NCBI GenBank assembly: GCA_949316235.1
Contig: OX438751.1
Location: 26,193,885-26,257,884 of the forward strand
DNA from: Oegoconia quadripuncta
Lineage: Eukaryota; Arthropoda; Insecta; Lepidoptera; Autostichidae
Length of the DNA stretch: 64,000 nucleotides
Direction: 5' to 3'
The notes beneath the pieces are model-generated. The model worked only from the letters and a program-made list of their open reading frames with translations. It searched no databases and had not been told where the DNA came from. The position numbers and the translations under genes were made by a program. Below are positions 30,866 through 42,275 of this stretch, one piece after another (position 1 is the first letter of the stretch; each line of letters begins with the position of its first letter).

Positions 30866-31639
30866 AATTAAATCGTTAAGGAAAGAAACCTGTATAATAA
30901 AGATATCAAAAAAAACACCAAAGGGCTTAAAATGTGTAACTGAACATGTTAGAACAGATTTTAAATTGTTTGTGTTTGTCCGTTTGTTCCTTTGTTTTAA
31001 TTTAAAAGTTTTTTTTTTAATTCTCCGTGCATAAAAAGAAAATAATAATTCAGTCTAAATGTTTATCCAGACTTTAATATGAACATTTAGCCTGAATTAA
31101 AAAAAAACTTTAATAATGGTAATTTTTTTTTATTTGGGCTAAATGATAAAATATAATCCACCATGCAAGCCCGATGTGGATTGGTGGATTTTGTGATAGA
31201 GATGTCAAATTTTATCTGATACTTGCTTATTTCAGCACAAATATTACAACCTTATATTGATATAGACGTTTAATATATGAGATACTACGTGATTCAATCA
31301 AGCAAAATGACATGAATTGTATATGTAGGTATGTCTGTCATATATAAATTATAGTGATATCACGACTTAAACTTATCAATGACAATTTTCTTACATGAGT
31401 AAAGTATTAAGGATTTACAAAGTAGTAACTACTCAGGCAAAGAAAATATTATTTATTTTTAGTAACTGCAACATGAACACAATACCTTTGTTAACAACAA
31501 ATAATTATTTATAATTTTATAAAAAATTCACGTTACAAGTTAACAGATTTCCATCAAACATGACTAAGAACCTATCCCCGATTTTCATATTAAAAAAAAT
31601 AATTAGAAAACCCTCTAAACACTATGATATCATCGATAT
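30866..31639. other. no gene; SINE-D scrap
   Basis: About 31150-31200 (ATAATCCACCATGCAAGCCC, GATGTGGATTGGTGGATTT) is a decayed reverse SINE-D fragment. The rest is AT-rich and unassigned. Confidence 0.35.
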
Positions 31640-31850
31640 ACACCAGAAAAACAGTGTTAAAAGCAAATTATCTTCAAAGTGACTTAACCGATTTTCATCA
31701 AACATGGCTAACCTGTTTTCTCGTTTAGTCTTTATAGAATAAACCGCACTCAAATCGGACCACACATCAGTAATCAGATACGTCCGAACAAAGACTGGAC
31801 ATACACACATAACACCCATAATTTTTCGTCGGGGCTTAATAATATCGAAT
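31640..31850 (-). repeat. CCCCCGACG-family repeat
   Basis: TGACTTAACCGATTTTCATC, ATAAACCGCACTCAAATC, AAAGACTGGACATACACACA, then TTTTTCGTCGGGGCTTAA. The order mirrors 18096-18325. Confidence 0.6.
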
Positions 31851-32129
31851 AAGTAATCTCGCAGACTTGAATCTATCGATTCGCGCAAAATCTTATTCAA
31901 GTCAGAAGCAACGACCTCTATTGAAATACTGCTTTGACCGTGAGAAGTACGTCACCATGCAGATTTTAATGTACGTCATTAAAATGTCTGGCGCACTCTT
32001 TGGTACTTGAAATATTAGGTACCGATTGCACCTACAGCTACACTAATCTAATACAGAAATTCAGACATGACGATGAATCTAGATAAGGTAATAAAAGAAA
32101 AATGTGCTCCAATCAAAGTTATACCTTCT
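31851..32129. other. no recognised feature
   Basis: Nothing identified. Confidence 0.4.
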
Positions 32130-32455
32130 CCTCCGCCTCTGTGGCTTAATGTACCTCAATCACACCTGATGTTAAGTGAAGATGAGGTTGAAGGTGGAAG
32201 TGTACTGACCCGGAAACCCTAACACATTTGGGGGACTGGCTATCTTATCTCTCACAACCGGAACACAACAATGCTATTATCATTGCTGCTTAAGCGCAGA
32301 TTTAAGATGGTGGTAGCTAGCCAGGCGGACATTTAAAATACCTTACCACCAACCAAACAGAGTACTTAAATATGTACCCCGTTGGGTATCGAACCCGCGA
32401 CCTCCGAATTGTAAACCCAATGTTGTTTACATTGAGCCACGGAGGCGGTTAAAGT
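32130..32455 (-). mobile_element. SINE-B copy with an extra inverted head fragment
   Basis: Full reverse SINE-B (B-box rc near 32382-32393; head CATTGAGCCACGGAGGCGG at the right). At its left edge CCGCCTCTGTGGCTTAATGT is a forward SINE-B head fused directly to the reverse tail CTCAATCACACCTGATG, so both ends show SINE head sequence in opposite orientation. Confidence 0.85.
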
Positions 32456-34224
32456 GGCGTGGTTCGGAAACAATGAATTTTATTATGATGTATTTTACAC
32501 CGATGAAAGCAGCTGAAACCAAAAGTTTTTTGTCAGTCCAACAGAAAAAACACGACTACAGTTGTTTCAGTAAAGCAACAAAACAATGAATATTTATTAT
32601 ACATACATACATGGGAAGATTCATAGGTCACAATTTGATGTCAAACCTAGAGCGTGATTCGGATTCGTGATTCCAGCAGAGATCACATTTGGGTGGGTAA
32701 CGGAGCAGAGAGATTGATACAGTAGCGAGTGATCTGTGTGCCCGCCTTAAAAATGCATTTAGGAGCACATAATCTGTGTATCGTGTGGCCTTGGTAGTTG
32801 AATCTGATCCTGGCCGTATTTCTCTCCATGATGAGATTCATAAAGGTAGACCCTCAACGGCGATCACTTTTGCGTTACCACATGAAGCGGCCAAAATCTT
32901 GATTTTACTGAGACTGACTTCACTAAACTGAAGAAATAAGACATGGCTATATGGGCTTAGATCCCTTTGCGTTCTTCGAGAGGAGTGAATTAAAACGAAA
33001 TAGAAACGCTTTTTGGCAGGATCTCAACGACTGAAGTTGCATTTTGGTTTATAATTCTTATAATTTGTTCAATCTGACTTTTGAAGCTTAAAATGGCAGA
33101 TTATTGTGCAACAAAAGTTAGTGATGGCGTACAAGTGAAGGGAAGTGTAAACGCGTAACGAAGCTTTCGGGTTCCCACTAGAAGCCGCCAAAATCTTTTG
33201 TAAAGCATTCTGCCACTTTACTGAAGAATGACTTGACCGTGACTAGACTCTGTATACGCCAAGTATACGACGAATTACTTGTTTTGACTGAGACTGACTT
33301 ATAAACTGAAGAAATAAGTGAAATAACAATTTTCACTCGAAACTGGCAGTAATGTCCCTCAACAGTGACTGGTTGCCATTCTCAAAAATAAGAAGAACAG
33401 TTTTGCTCTCGCTCGATTCCTCAGAACAGAAACGGTCTCGTGTTGATTGGTGCAAAAAATAACACAAATATTCGAAACAGAACAGAGTATTGGTGTGAAC
33501 AGATCCTCGAGGTTATTCATGACTTCGTTTCGATTATATTCCAATACAACTGTTTGTACTTCCAAATGCGGTGCGTTACCCTGGCCGCCGCCGCCGCCGT
33601 GCTGTACAGCCGCGGGGCTGATTTGCGAGTCAAAGTGGGCCGGAGAGGCTGCCGAGTACCGACTGATGACCTGGAATTAGAGGTCATTGCACTGTTCAGT
33701 GACATCTGAAATATTCTGCACTTCTACATGGATTTATTTCATATCGGCCTTCAGCGCTGGATCTGCTATAGTTTTAATATGGATATTGTCAAAATGTTTA
33801 TAGATATATATTTTTGGTTGGCCAATACTTTGGTCAAAGAATCAGCCTTGCTATACAGCGAGGCAACGCGGCCAGCCTTTTGGGTACCATTCCACCAACC
33901 AGAGAGTTGGGGCTAGTTTTTTATTTATGATTTTTTTTTATAATAAATTGTATAATTGGGTATTGTTAATATTAGTTAAATAAAAGTGATTGTTGTTTTT
34001 TGGTTTGTTCGCGATATCTCCGACATTTGTAAACAGATTTCAAAATATCTATTTTTACGAGTATATTATTAGAATTGTGACGTATAAATTTGGTGTAGGT
34101 CTGATGATGCACTCCGGAGATACAGAACGGAATCTTACTAAAGTCGATTTTTTTTTGCAATTTAAAAAATAGTCGGTCACATAGCCTTAGTCTGTTCTCG
34201 GCGCATGGTATAACCCTCAGAATG
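32456..34224. other. 1.8 kb unrecognised; one short GC-rich open frame
   Basis: The largest stretch without known repeats in the first half. 33566-33709 is a GC-rich frame of 47 codons starting MRCVTLAAAAAVLYSRGADL. About 32640-33420 has phrases in both orientations (AAATCTTGATTTTACTGAG, GACTGACTTCACTAAACTGA near 32893 and similar near 33288). No confirmed gene. Confidence 0.3.
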
Positions 34225-34330
34225 TATCATCACATCATCATCAGCCCGTAAACATCCCACTGCAGGGATATAGGCCTTCCCTCGTATATATTCCGCCACG
34301 CTGGGACTTCACCTGCCTCACATTTTTTTA
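34225..34330 (-). mobile_element. SINE-E tail copy
   Basis: ACATCATCATCAGCCCGTAA, CATCCCACTGCAGGGATATA, CCTTCCCTCGTATA, TTCACCTGCCTCACATTTTT. Truncated head. Confidence 0.8.
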
Positions 34331-34914
34331 GTTAATTAATATTTTTTATGAATACATTATAGATGTCACATAAATATTATTGCTACAAGCCATAATATAC
34401 TTTTCATAAGTAGCCTTTATTTGCACAATACTCTGCCATTATTAAGCTTCAAAAGTCAGAATGCACAAATTATAAGAATTATAAAGAAAATTACAACTTC
34501 ACTCGCCGAGATCCCGCTAAAAAGTCTAGCCTTTTGAAATACATGAATCAAGCTCCTCGATTGGTCTTGTAATAAACGAAACTTTTAATTCAGACGTATC
34601 GTGATGGTGTCCATATTCATTACAATAAAACCATATGAAGTTGCTCAGTAGCGCTATAATGGCAATGTGAGTAGCCATTATGAAGGCCTAGTTCTGTGCG
34701 ACCTGCACAGTGGGGGCCGCACTGCGGAAACAGGCCACTTCAGGGACGAGCATGCAGTATGAAAACTAAGCTTCTATGTTTATATTAGCTCATGGTTTTC
34801 CACATCTATATCTATACAAGTTTTGTTGTTACTTTTAACTTTGAAGCAATATATTGCTTAAACGCTGTTTAAATGCACAGAAGACAATTACCAGTACAAA
34901 TATTATACAAGATT
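34331..34914. other. no recognised feature
   Basis: About 34700-34760 is GC-richer (CTGCACAGTGGGGGCCGCAC). Nothing assigned. Confidence 0.4.
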
Positions 34915-35045
34915 TCCGCCCGCGGCTTCACCTGCGTCGAATAACTTTGTCGTGGAAATTTGTTTATTCGACGAGAACTACTCACTTTATCAGATAAAAA
35001 AATCCTGTTTTAACCTAAGGTACGAGTACGTTCTACCTATATACC
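34915..35045 (-). repeat. CCGCGGCTTCG-family terminus
   Basis: GATTTCCGCCCGCGGCTTCA then CCTGCGTCGAATAAC, GAACTACTCACTTTATCAG and TACCAAATTGTATCCAA. Parallel to 39455-39690. Confidence 0.6.
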
Positions 35046-35996
35046 AAATTGTATCCAACGCTATTTCTCAAATAGTAGAATGGTTTACGGCAAATAATTT
35101 GTTACTTAATTAGAAAAAAACTAAATGTGTTAAATTTGTACTGCCTAATGTCAGGAAGGTGCCCACAAATATAATGATAAAAATGTCACTCTAGACCTTG
35201 TTGATTCCACTGTATTTGAATTTGAAATTGGCGAAGAAGCTCAGCTCTGCAGCGTATGCAGTCAAAAAAATTTGACAAATATCGGACGTAAATACTGCTA
35301 GATTAGTATATTTTAGTTACCTATTTCCATAGCCTGATGTCTTACGGTATCTTGCTGTGGGGAAATGCCGCGGATATAAATACAATCTTTGTTTTACAAA
35401 AACGAGCCGTTCGCGCAATTTATCAATTGAGACCTGCAGTGTCACTTACAGAAGATTTAAAGTGTATAACATTCTAACCTTTTCGTCACAGTACATTTTT
35501 GAAAATCTAATGTATGTCAAAAAAAATATAGCATCATTTAGGAAAAATAGTGATAAATATGATGTCAATACAAGAAATAAAGATAAACTTGCAGGGCACA
35601 TAAGTCGCCTCCGCAAAGTCAGTAATTCACTCAAAGGATTATGTATAGGCGTTGATATACAAAATCTTTCTTTCAATAAATTTAAAGATACTATAAAACA
35701 GAAACTTATTAACAAAGCATATTATAAAATATCAGACTATTTAGATGATAATCATATCTGGACATAATCACATGCCAGGCTATTTCACAATTAATAATGA
35801 AATATAAAAACCTTTCTGTACTATAAAAACCTTTATGTAAAATCAAAGCCTGATTTTAAAAGAGCAACCCTTCGAGTTTCTTGCTTGTTCTTCTCAGGGG
35901 AAAATTGCATTTTGAACAAGCATTAGCTTAAAAAATGTTAAATTGACTATTTTAAGTGTACTCTGTGTACCTACAAAATAAAGCATTTTTGACTTT
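35046..35996 (+). pseudogene. jockey-like LINE: C-terminal reverse transcriptase with 3' UTR
   Basis: 5'-truncated element. One frame reads QIVEWFTANNLLLN, a TAG, then KKTKCVKFVLPNVRKVPTNI. Later SYGILLWGNAADINTIFVLQ then KRAVRAIYQLRP runs to a stop near 35470. After a frameshift there FKVYNILTFSSQYIFENLMY and finally FNKFKDTIKQKLINKAYYKI, SDYLDDNHIW, TAA at 35765-35767. These are the thumb and C-terminal parts of a jockey-like reverse transcriptase; the catalytic YADD part lies upstream of the truncation. The 3' UTR carries GAGTTTCTTGCTTGTTCTTC and AAAATAAAGCATTTTTGACT. The copy is inactive. Confidence 0.88.
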
Positions 35997-36009
35997 GACT
36001 TTGACGTCC

Positions 36010-36125
36010 AGGATGACAGTAGCTTATGTCAGTCTCCACGTTCGAAGCTACCTCTCTGCCTTTTGATCGCTTCAGAGGTTTAGCCGTGAAAATGTGATAC
36101 GACTGACAGCACCTTAACTGAATTT
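36010..36125 (-). repeat. fragment like the CCGCGGCTTCG-family head
   Basis: GATCGCTTCAGAGGTTTAGC then CGTGAAAATGTGATACG is the reverse of the head text at 15195-15310 (CACGGCTAAACCTCTGAACC). A weak match. Confidence 0.35.
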
Positions 36126-36238
36126 GCGATCAAAGCGTCACCATTGCTAAACGAAGTCGTCGAAGTTACGTCCCGCTATGGACGCGTGCGGGACGCTTAA
36201 TGTTCCCTTTTTCGACATTCAGGCTACGATAACTACAA

Positions 36239-36325
36239 CATCTTCGACCTCATCTTCACTTAACATCAGGTGTGATTGAGGTCAAGTACCAACCCGTTAT
36301 GCATAAAAAAAAAAAAAAAAAAAAA
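36239..36325 (+). mobile_element. SINE-B 3' tip with poly-A
   Basis: TTCGACCTCATCTTCACTTA, ATCAGGTGTGATTGAGGTCA, ACCCGTTATGCAT and an A run of about 22. Confidence 0.9.
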
Positions 36326-37027
36326 ACATTTCCTTCAAATTTATGTCATCATTAAGGTCTTGTCTTCCAGGACATAATGTAATAGTTTTCTTTTCATAAA
36401 TATGATTCTTAATACCTAAAAGGTTTAATTTTACGTTACTTACGAATTTGCAAAGTAAACAACCTTACGTTTTCGTATTTCGTACAAAATTTGTTACATC
36501 CCATTTTTTGAACTCTTGTCCCGCGTGTAACATGATAATTTCCTCCAAATTTCTATTTTAAAGTTGGCAATCCTAGTCATTGCGTACATAGCTACTTATA
36601 TTAAGTTTGGTCTACTACGTGGTACCGACACATGACCAAAGAATTCCAATTATTATGTATGACGAACCTAACACTTCAAAATATCTATATTTGCCCTCAA
36701 ATCTACAAAAACACTTAAACGTACAAATTTCTACCTGCATCCACTTTGAATTCAGAGTAATATTTTTTCATGTAACATTTACTTGCTATTTCGTTTCTGG
36801 CAGCACCGGGCTCATGGAGTCATTGTGTTTTTTTCCTCTCCGTACATTATCACGGCATAATGGTGATACAGGGGATATAATTAGAGTAAATACAGCAGAG
36901 TCCTAAACAAACACCCGGGGAAGTCGAAGGTTGACAAATCGATATAGGGGATATAAAACGACATCATCATTGCGTAATCGCATGTTTTTCGGAAGAGTGT
37001 AGGTCACAGTTTTAAACATTACTGTTT
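36326..37027. other. no recognised feature
   Basis: A 99-codon plus-strand frame from 36607 has no recognised motif. AT-rich. Confidence 0.4.
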
Positions 37028-37334
37028 TTTTTTATCCACAACGGGTTAGCACTTGACCTCAATCACACCTGATGTTAAGCGTACTGACCCGGAAACCCCA
37101 TCTTATTTGGGAGACTGGCTATCTTATCTCTCACAACCGGAACACAATAATGCTATTAACATTGCTGTTTAGCGGCAGATTTCGATCAAATGGTGGTAGC
37201 TAGCCAGGCGTACATTTAATATGCCCTACCACCAACCAAACAGAGTACTAAATGTGTACCCCGCTGGGGATCGAACCCGCGACCTCCGAAACGTAAACCC
37301 CATGTTGTTTACATTGAGCCACGGAGGCGGTTAA
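37028..37334 (-). mobile_element. SINE-B copy, nearly full length
   Basis: Poly-T, ATCCACAACGGGTTAGCACT, ACCTGATGTTAAG then a missing 20-odd base block (GTGAAGATGAGG region) before CGTACTGACCCGGAAACC. B-box (rc GGGATCGAACC) at about 37268 and head CATTGAGCCACGGAGGCGG. Confidence 0.9.
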
Positions 37335-37356
37335 GTTTAGACATTTGTAGAAGTTA

Positions 37357-37500
37357 TACAGGGTGAATTTGAATTCGTGTAATTGTCATTAACTGGGGAC
37401 GCAGCTCTTGATTACGAACAACCTTCCCAAAGGAACCATAGTCGAATTCGAACAAAAAATTTCGATTACCCATATATTCCGATGCCACCTATAGTATGGA
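37357..37500. mobile_element. Tc1/mariner-like MITE end, CAGGGTGAATTTG type
   Basis: TA then CAGGGTGAATTTGAATTCGT, ATTGTCATTAACTGG. Related ends lie reversed at 40800-40870 and 18985-19040. The other terminus of this copy was not found. Confidence 0.5.
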
Positions 37501-37566
37501 GGTCCAACAATTTTGGGTTGTGACTCAAGTCCTGATTAAAAATTACTATAAACAACTATTCACTAA

Positions 37567-37990
37567 GATGTTAATCTTACAACCCTTGAAGAGCGCCGCT
37601 TGCGAGGTGACCTCATCGAGACATTCAAAATTCTCACCTATAAATACAACCTGCCTCACTTGCACGACATATTCAGGATGAAAGACATACGACCGTTACG
37701 AGGACACGCTCTGCGAATAAGCCGCACTCACGCTGACATCAATATGGCCCATCACTTTCTGAGCAACCGTGTTGTTCAGGCCTGGAATAAGCTGCCGGAA
37801 GAGGTTGTCTCCGCCCAATCAGTGAATTCGTTCAAGAATAGATTGGATACATTTTTAAAAAACTAGTAATGACTTAAATTGTGACTGAATAACAACATAA
37901 TGATCAATGTGAACTCTTCCAACACTGTGACATAGACATACCAGCAGTAATGCTGCTCGTCTATAATAATATAATAATAATAATAATAAG
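37567..37990 (+). pseudogene. CR1/L2-like LINE: reverse transcriptase C-terminus and 3' UTR
   Basis: The frame opens after TAA at 37564-37566 and reads VNLTTLEERRLRGDLIETFK, ILTYKYN, then LRGHALRISRTHADINMAHH, FLSNRVVQAWNKLPEEVVSA, QSVNSFKNRLDTFLKN, with TAG at 37864-37866. The L-E-RR-RGDLIE, FF-NRVV-WN-LPE-VV and SV--FK-RLD blocks are the conserved C-terminus of CR1/L2-type LINEs. Intact over about 99 codons, but the catalytic domain is missing. A short 3' UTR and (TAA)n to about 37990 follow. Confidence 0.88.
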
Positions 37991-38284
37991 ATAGGAGGAA
38001 TTCAGCCGAAAATTATTGAACTTCCACACTAAATGTGGTGTCAGTATGGTATACTTTTTATAGGTAATCGAAAATTTTTGTTAAAAAAGAAATAAGCCCT
38101 CTTAAGGAAGAGCCGAGCAGAGCCTTCTGCCATAGGCATAGTTATTTACTAGTACGATTCTATTCACATTGTCAAAACAGTACTCAATTCAAGGAAATAA
38201 ACAATTTTAAATTTTTTACTTCGATTTTTTTTTGAGTATAAAATGCAATATATCTTACACTTTTACAATAATCTATACTATACC
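37991..38284. other. no recognised feature
   Basis: AT-rich, nothing assigned. Confidence 0.4.
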
Positions 38285-38602
38285 CTGTTGTTCGCGGGAC
38301 GGATGCATTCTCACGTGCGCGCCAAAAGCGCGTGATATATCGCGCGTCGACCAGCGCGGATCGAGTGCCCGCGCGCACCCTCGCCCCACCCTGCATCCCG
38401 CCCGGTACGGATGCACGATTCGACACTTTTTCGACATTTTTTTTTTAAACGGTTCACAAATCTGGACACAATTCAAAATATTTTTACTCTTACCCAACAT
38501 TACGACATACTTAATTGTTAATGACATAATGTTAAACGTTCTTTGTATTTTATTTTTGTGTGCAATAAAGAATTTAATAATAATAATAATAATAATAATA
38601 AT
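38285..38602 (+). other. CpG-rich block followed by probable LINE 3' end with (TAA)n
   Basis: 38295-38420 is CpG-rich (GTGCGCGCCAAAAGCGCGTG, CGCGCGTCGACCAGCGCGG), with CGGGACGGATGCA and CGGTACGGATGCA near its two ends. From about 38520, GTGCAATAAAGAATTTAATA then (TAA)n to 38602 looks like a LINE tail. No frame is convincing. Confidence 0.4.
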
Positions 38603-38835
38603 TGAATTTATCCTACTTGATGTGAACACAGCATGCACACAGGTAAACAGTCTCAATACTTAAGAGTAAATTAAGCTATGAACTAAATCACTAAAACGAT
38701 ACAAAAAGACCTATTTATAATTGTTGTACAAAATGATGTATAATGTATTAAGGATAATTAATCCTTAATTCATATATTTACCTATATATATATACTTATA
38801 GATATTTACATATAGATATATAATATATTTACCGT

Positions 38836-38993
38836 CTTATTCATAAAAAAATACAAATGCTTTATAAGTCTGTTTTAGTTAAAGTATGTTTTGTCTCTGT
38901 CGTTCATAAGGAAATGTTGCAATGAAAGAAAGTGACAAAACATACTTTTACTAAAACAGGATTATAAAGCGTTTGTAAATTTTTATGAATAAG
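38836..38993. mobile_element. 158 bp foldback MITE, copy 1
   Basis: Arms of about 60 bp: CTTATTCATAAAAAA...GCTTTATAAGTCTGTTTTAG and the reverse side AACAGGATTATAAAGCGTTT...ATGAATAAG. The loop holds CGTTCATAAGGAAATGTTGC. A second copy, in opposite orientation, is at 49439-49600. Confidence 0.85.
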
Positions 38994-39104
38994 AGGGTTA
39001 GATTAAAGTATACAATAAATACAAGGTTATATATTGTATACCTGAAACGTGAAATTAGTGGCCAGAAGCACATATAGAATCGATTCCGGCTATGAAAACA
39101 TCTA
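38994..39104. other. short unassigned stretch
   Basis: Nothing seen. Confidence 0.4.
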
Positions 39105-40005
39105 TACTAACTAACATTATAAATGCGAAAGTTTGGAAGTTTGTTAATTTGTTTGTTGCTCAATCACGGCGAAACGGATGGACGGATTTGGATGAAATTT
39201 GGTATATAGATAGAATATACTCTAGATTACAACATAGGATACATTTCATCCCGATAAAATGAGTAGTTCTTGCGCGATAAACCGAGCGCGAACGCGATAT
39301 GTTTAATTAAACATCGCTGGCGGAAACTAACGGGGTTATGTTTTTTCCTTAATTATTTATCTAATTAAGGAATGATAAACAAACAGACTACAAGCGGAAA
39401 CATAACAGTAACTGAATTCGCAACAATCTTTTATTTAATATATGATCTAACTAGCTTTCCGCCCGCGGCTTCGCCTGCGTGGAATATCTTTATCGCAGAA
39501 ATTTTGTTTATCCCGCGGGAACTACTCACTTTATCGGGATAAAAACCATCCTATGTCTTAATCCAAGGTATATTCTACATATACACCAAATTTCTATCAA
39601 ATCCGTTCATTCGTTTGGCCGTGCTTGAGCAACAAACAAACAAACATCCAAATTTTCGCATTTATAATATTAGTTAGATCGGCTTTTTGGTATACAAAAT
39701 ATAACAGAGTATAAATTGCTAAAATTTAGAAAACCCCTGAGGAACTAATGTCATTACCACAACTTATCTAAATATATATAACTCAAAGGTGACTGACATA
39801 GTGATCTATCAACGCACAGCCCAAACCACTGGACAGATCGGGCTGAAATTTGGCATGCAGGTAGATGTTATGACGTAGGCATCCGCTAAGAAAGGATTTT
39901 GATAAATTCCACCCCCAAGGGGATAAAATAGGGGATGAAAGTTTGTTGTTTGTATTTTGATAAAACTTCCACGCGGACGAAGTCGCGGGAGGAAAGCTAG
40001 TTGAG
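39105..40005. repeat. cluster of three CCGCGGCTTCG-family copies, two of them inverted
   Basis: 39105-39345 plus (ACATTATAAATGCGAAAGTT, GGATTTGGATGAAATTTGGT). 39455-39690 minus (AACTAGCTTTCCGCCCGCGG to GCATTTATAATATTAGTTAG), bounded on both sides by GATCTAACTA text. 39777-40005 plus, ending CGCGGACGAAGTCGCGGGAG then GAAAGCTAGTT. The class is uncertain: I have seen this repeat discussed both as a LINE-related tail and as a Helitron-like element. Confidence 0.65.
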
Positions 40006-40017
40006 ATATATGTCTAT

Positions 40018-40150
40018 ATATGTTCTGCTTTCACGCCTAAACTGCTGATTCGATCATATTAACATTCGGATGAGAGGTAACCCAGGAGAAGGACATAAAC
40101 CACTTTCATCTTGAAAAGTCCTTGATAAAGTAATTCAACGCCTGGTTGAG
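40018..40150 (+). repeat. fragment with related head
   Basis: TGCTTTCACGCCTAAACTGC then GGAGAAGGACATAAACCAC resembles the head part of the same repeat group (15195-15310). Confidence 0.4.
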
Positions 40151-40244
40151 ATAGATCCCTGTCTTTTTATTGTCAAAATACATTTAGACATAATCTCACT
40201 TTTATACAAATATTCTTGTATTTCTTTTCCAATGATGAACATAT

Positions 40245-40519
40245 ATAAATAAATAATAATAAATATCCTTAGACATACACACAGCGCCAACTAGTTCCAC
40301 AGTAAGCAACTATAGGCTTGTGTTCTGGATACCAGATGGTTGATATATTACATAAATACATTTTTTTGTAAATAAACACTTATTATAAATGAAAACGTCC
40401 ATAACTCGGGTACACAGGTCCGTATTCATCACACAAACATATGCCCCTAGCGGGATTCGAACCCGCAACCTTTTGGTTTAATGGTCAGAGTTGCTAACCA
40501 CTACACCAAACAGGTCGTC
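40245..40519 (-). mobile_element. SINE-C copy, full length
   Basis: Closely matches 30583-30865: GCCAACTAGTTCCACAGTAA, B-box (rc GGATTCGAACC, about 40453-40463), and TTGCTAACCACTACACCAAA at the head. Confidence 0.9.
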
Positions 40520-40651
40520 AAATTAATTATATAAAGCATTGAATCTACCGTTCCTTCCGCGAGTCGGTCGATCCACCCTCGCCTCGCATTAATCGTGATT
40601 ATTGTCGCGCAAAAAATAACGCTCCAATCGTAATCGTTACACTGTAGGTTA

Positions 40652-40696
40652 TAGAGTTGAATGTACCTTCAGCTGATGACGGTACATTCAACTCTA
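40652..40696. repeat. 16 bp perfect stem hairpin
   Basis: TAGAGTTGAATGTACC (40652-40667) and GGTACATTCAACTCTA (40681-40696), 13-base loop. Confidence 0.85.
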
Positions 40697-40799
40697 CAAC
40701 TTTAACACAAGAGTTTACTTTCGAGTTGTAACGAGATGTTGTTCTTTTAACACTGGAAAAATTATGTAGTGTGAGAAATCATTCAAATCGATGTTTTTA

Positions 40800-40870
40800 C
40801 GAAAATGTATTTGGGATCGTCACCAGTTAATGGGAATTACACGAATTCAAATTCACCCTGTATACTCGAA
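40800..40870. mobile_element. Tc1/mariner-like MITE end, CAGGGTGAATTTG type (reverse)
   Basis: CACCAGTTAATGGGAATTAC then CAAATTCACCCTG next to TA. Reverse counterpart of 37357-37500. Confidence 0.5.
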
Positions 40871-41394
40871 AATCATTACCTCCTCCCTGAGGCTGTCGGG
40901 TAAAAAGAGCATGTACTTTAAGCTGTATAGGTGACCTTAGTGATTGCGATATTATTGTTTAACACTACTATTTGTTATAAATCTGTGACCAATACAATAT
41001 CTCTCCTCTAGGTAATGTCCATGAACTTTGCGATTGGTGAATTACTTATTCAACTATCTTACCGACTAGACGACACATGCGGACAGCGCTCGAAGTTCGT
41101 ACGACTAGATTTTATATCATCTCGTAAAGAGGTGGATCCTACAGCCACATTCGTTATGTTGATTACATCTAACAATCTAATTTATCTCTCTGTTTTCTCT
41201 AAGTGTGAAGAATTGGACATTGATATGTTAGTTTTGATTTAGATAACAAAAAGTATTTACTTTAAAGGAGATCTATTAAAATAGCATACAGATTAAAGGC
41301 AGATCTGTGTCGAGCGCTAGTTGCGCGACCGATGCGACAACATTTATGGTACCATTTCCAAGGGGTGCGATAAAGCGAGACTCGACATACATTT
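40871..41394. other. no recognised feature
   Basis: A 75-codon frame (41015-41242) has no motif I know. About 41320-41385 is CpG-richer. Nothing assigned. Confidence 0.35.
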
Positions 41395-41700
41395 TTGATG
41401 TCCAACGAACAACAAATGGAAGTTGTTGGCATAAGTAATTTAATTTTTATTTTTCAAAAACGCTTCATACGAAATTAATTTAGCACTCATAATTTTCTCA
41501 AAGTTTTCGTTATTTATTTAATTTAATTATGTAATTATGTGGAATTGGCTTCAAACGCGACCGACAAATGACACAATTAAAAGTACTCGATGATAGTTTT
41601 GAAAAAAAATAATTAAACTATCTATGCCCATACCTTCTATTTCACTTACCTAATATGCCCTATTTTTTTCCTTACGGTAAAAAAAACTCACCCGGTATAT
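41395..41700. mobile_element. GTAAGGAAAAAA-family MITE, left-truncated
   Basis: From GGAAGTTGTTGGCATAAG to the right terminus TATGCCCTATTTTTTTCCTT, ACGGTAAAAAAAACTCACCC. Its interior (GCGACCGACAAATGACACAA) is the uninterrupted version of the site split at 29364-29690. Confidence 0.8.
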
Positions 41701-42232
41701 ACGGGTGCTTGTCACCATTGTACGGTTATATGAATATGTCCACATATGAACAAAAGGCATAAGTAATTTAATAAGATCATAATTAGCGCCTTTGAGTAAT
41801 GGACGTTTATGACTGTGTGTATTTATATTTCTATATGTGTATCTGTTTACGTATATTAATTAGCCCTCCGACATTATCTTGGGATTGGAAGCTGCTTTGG
41901 CAGTAGATGTGTAGTGTAACCTTTTTGATTTCGGAATCGACTTTGACATCGGAACCCTAAAAATGATAACCGTTAACGTCCTACCAAAACTGTATTGTCG
42001 TTACGCAAACACGTAGAAAGCTATGCAAATACCCGCAAATAGAAACCAAAGTATAAATCTCGATCGTTATATTAATTCAATTTACGCACTGCCGCGTCTG
42101 CGCGTGCGACTGCGCCAGGCCTCTTGACTTTCGACCATTTGACATCGATTATTATACGAACGACGGCGACCTTTACGATATTGATAACCTGTGAGACATA
42201 AAATTGAGGAAAATAATTTGGATTTTGGTTTT
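41701..42232. other. no recognised feature
   Basis: About 42085-42175 is CpG-richer (GCACTGCCGCGTCTGCGCGT). Nothing assigned. Confidence 0.35.
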
Positions 42233-42275
42233 TAGTAGCCATAGTTGACTATTAGCTATACGTACTCTTATATTA
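42233..42275. repeat. outlying minisatellite unit
   Basis: AGTAGCCATAGTTGACTATT, AGCTATACGTACTCTTATAT. One unit of the 45 bp array at 42698-43151, cut off from it by the inserted element at 42276-42691. Confidence 0.9.
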
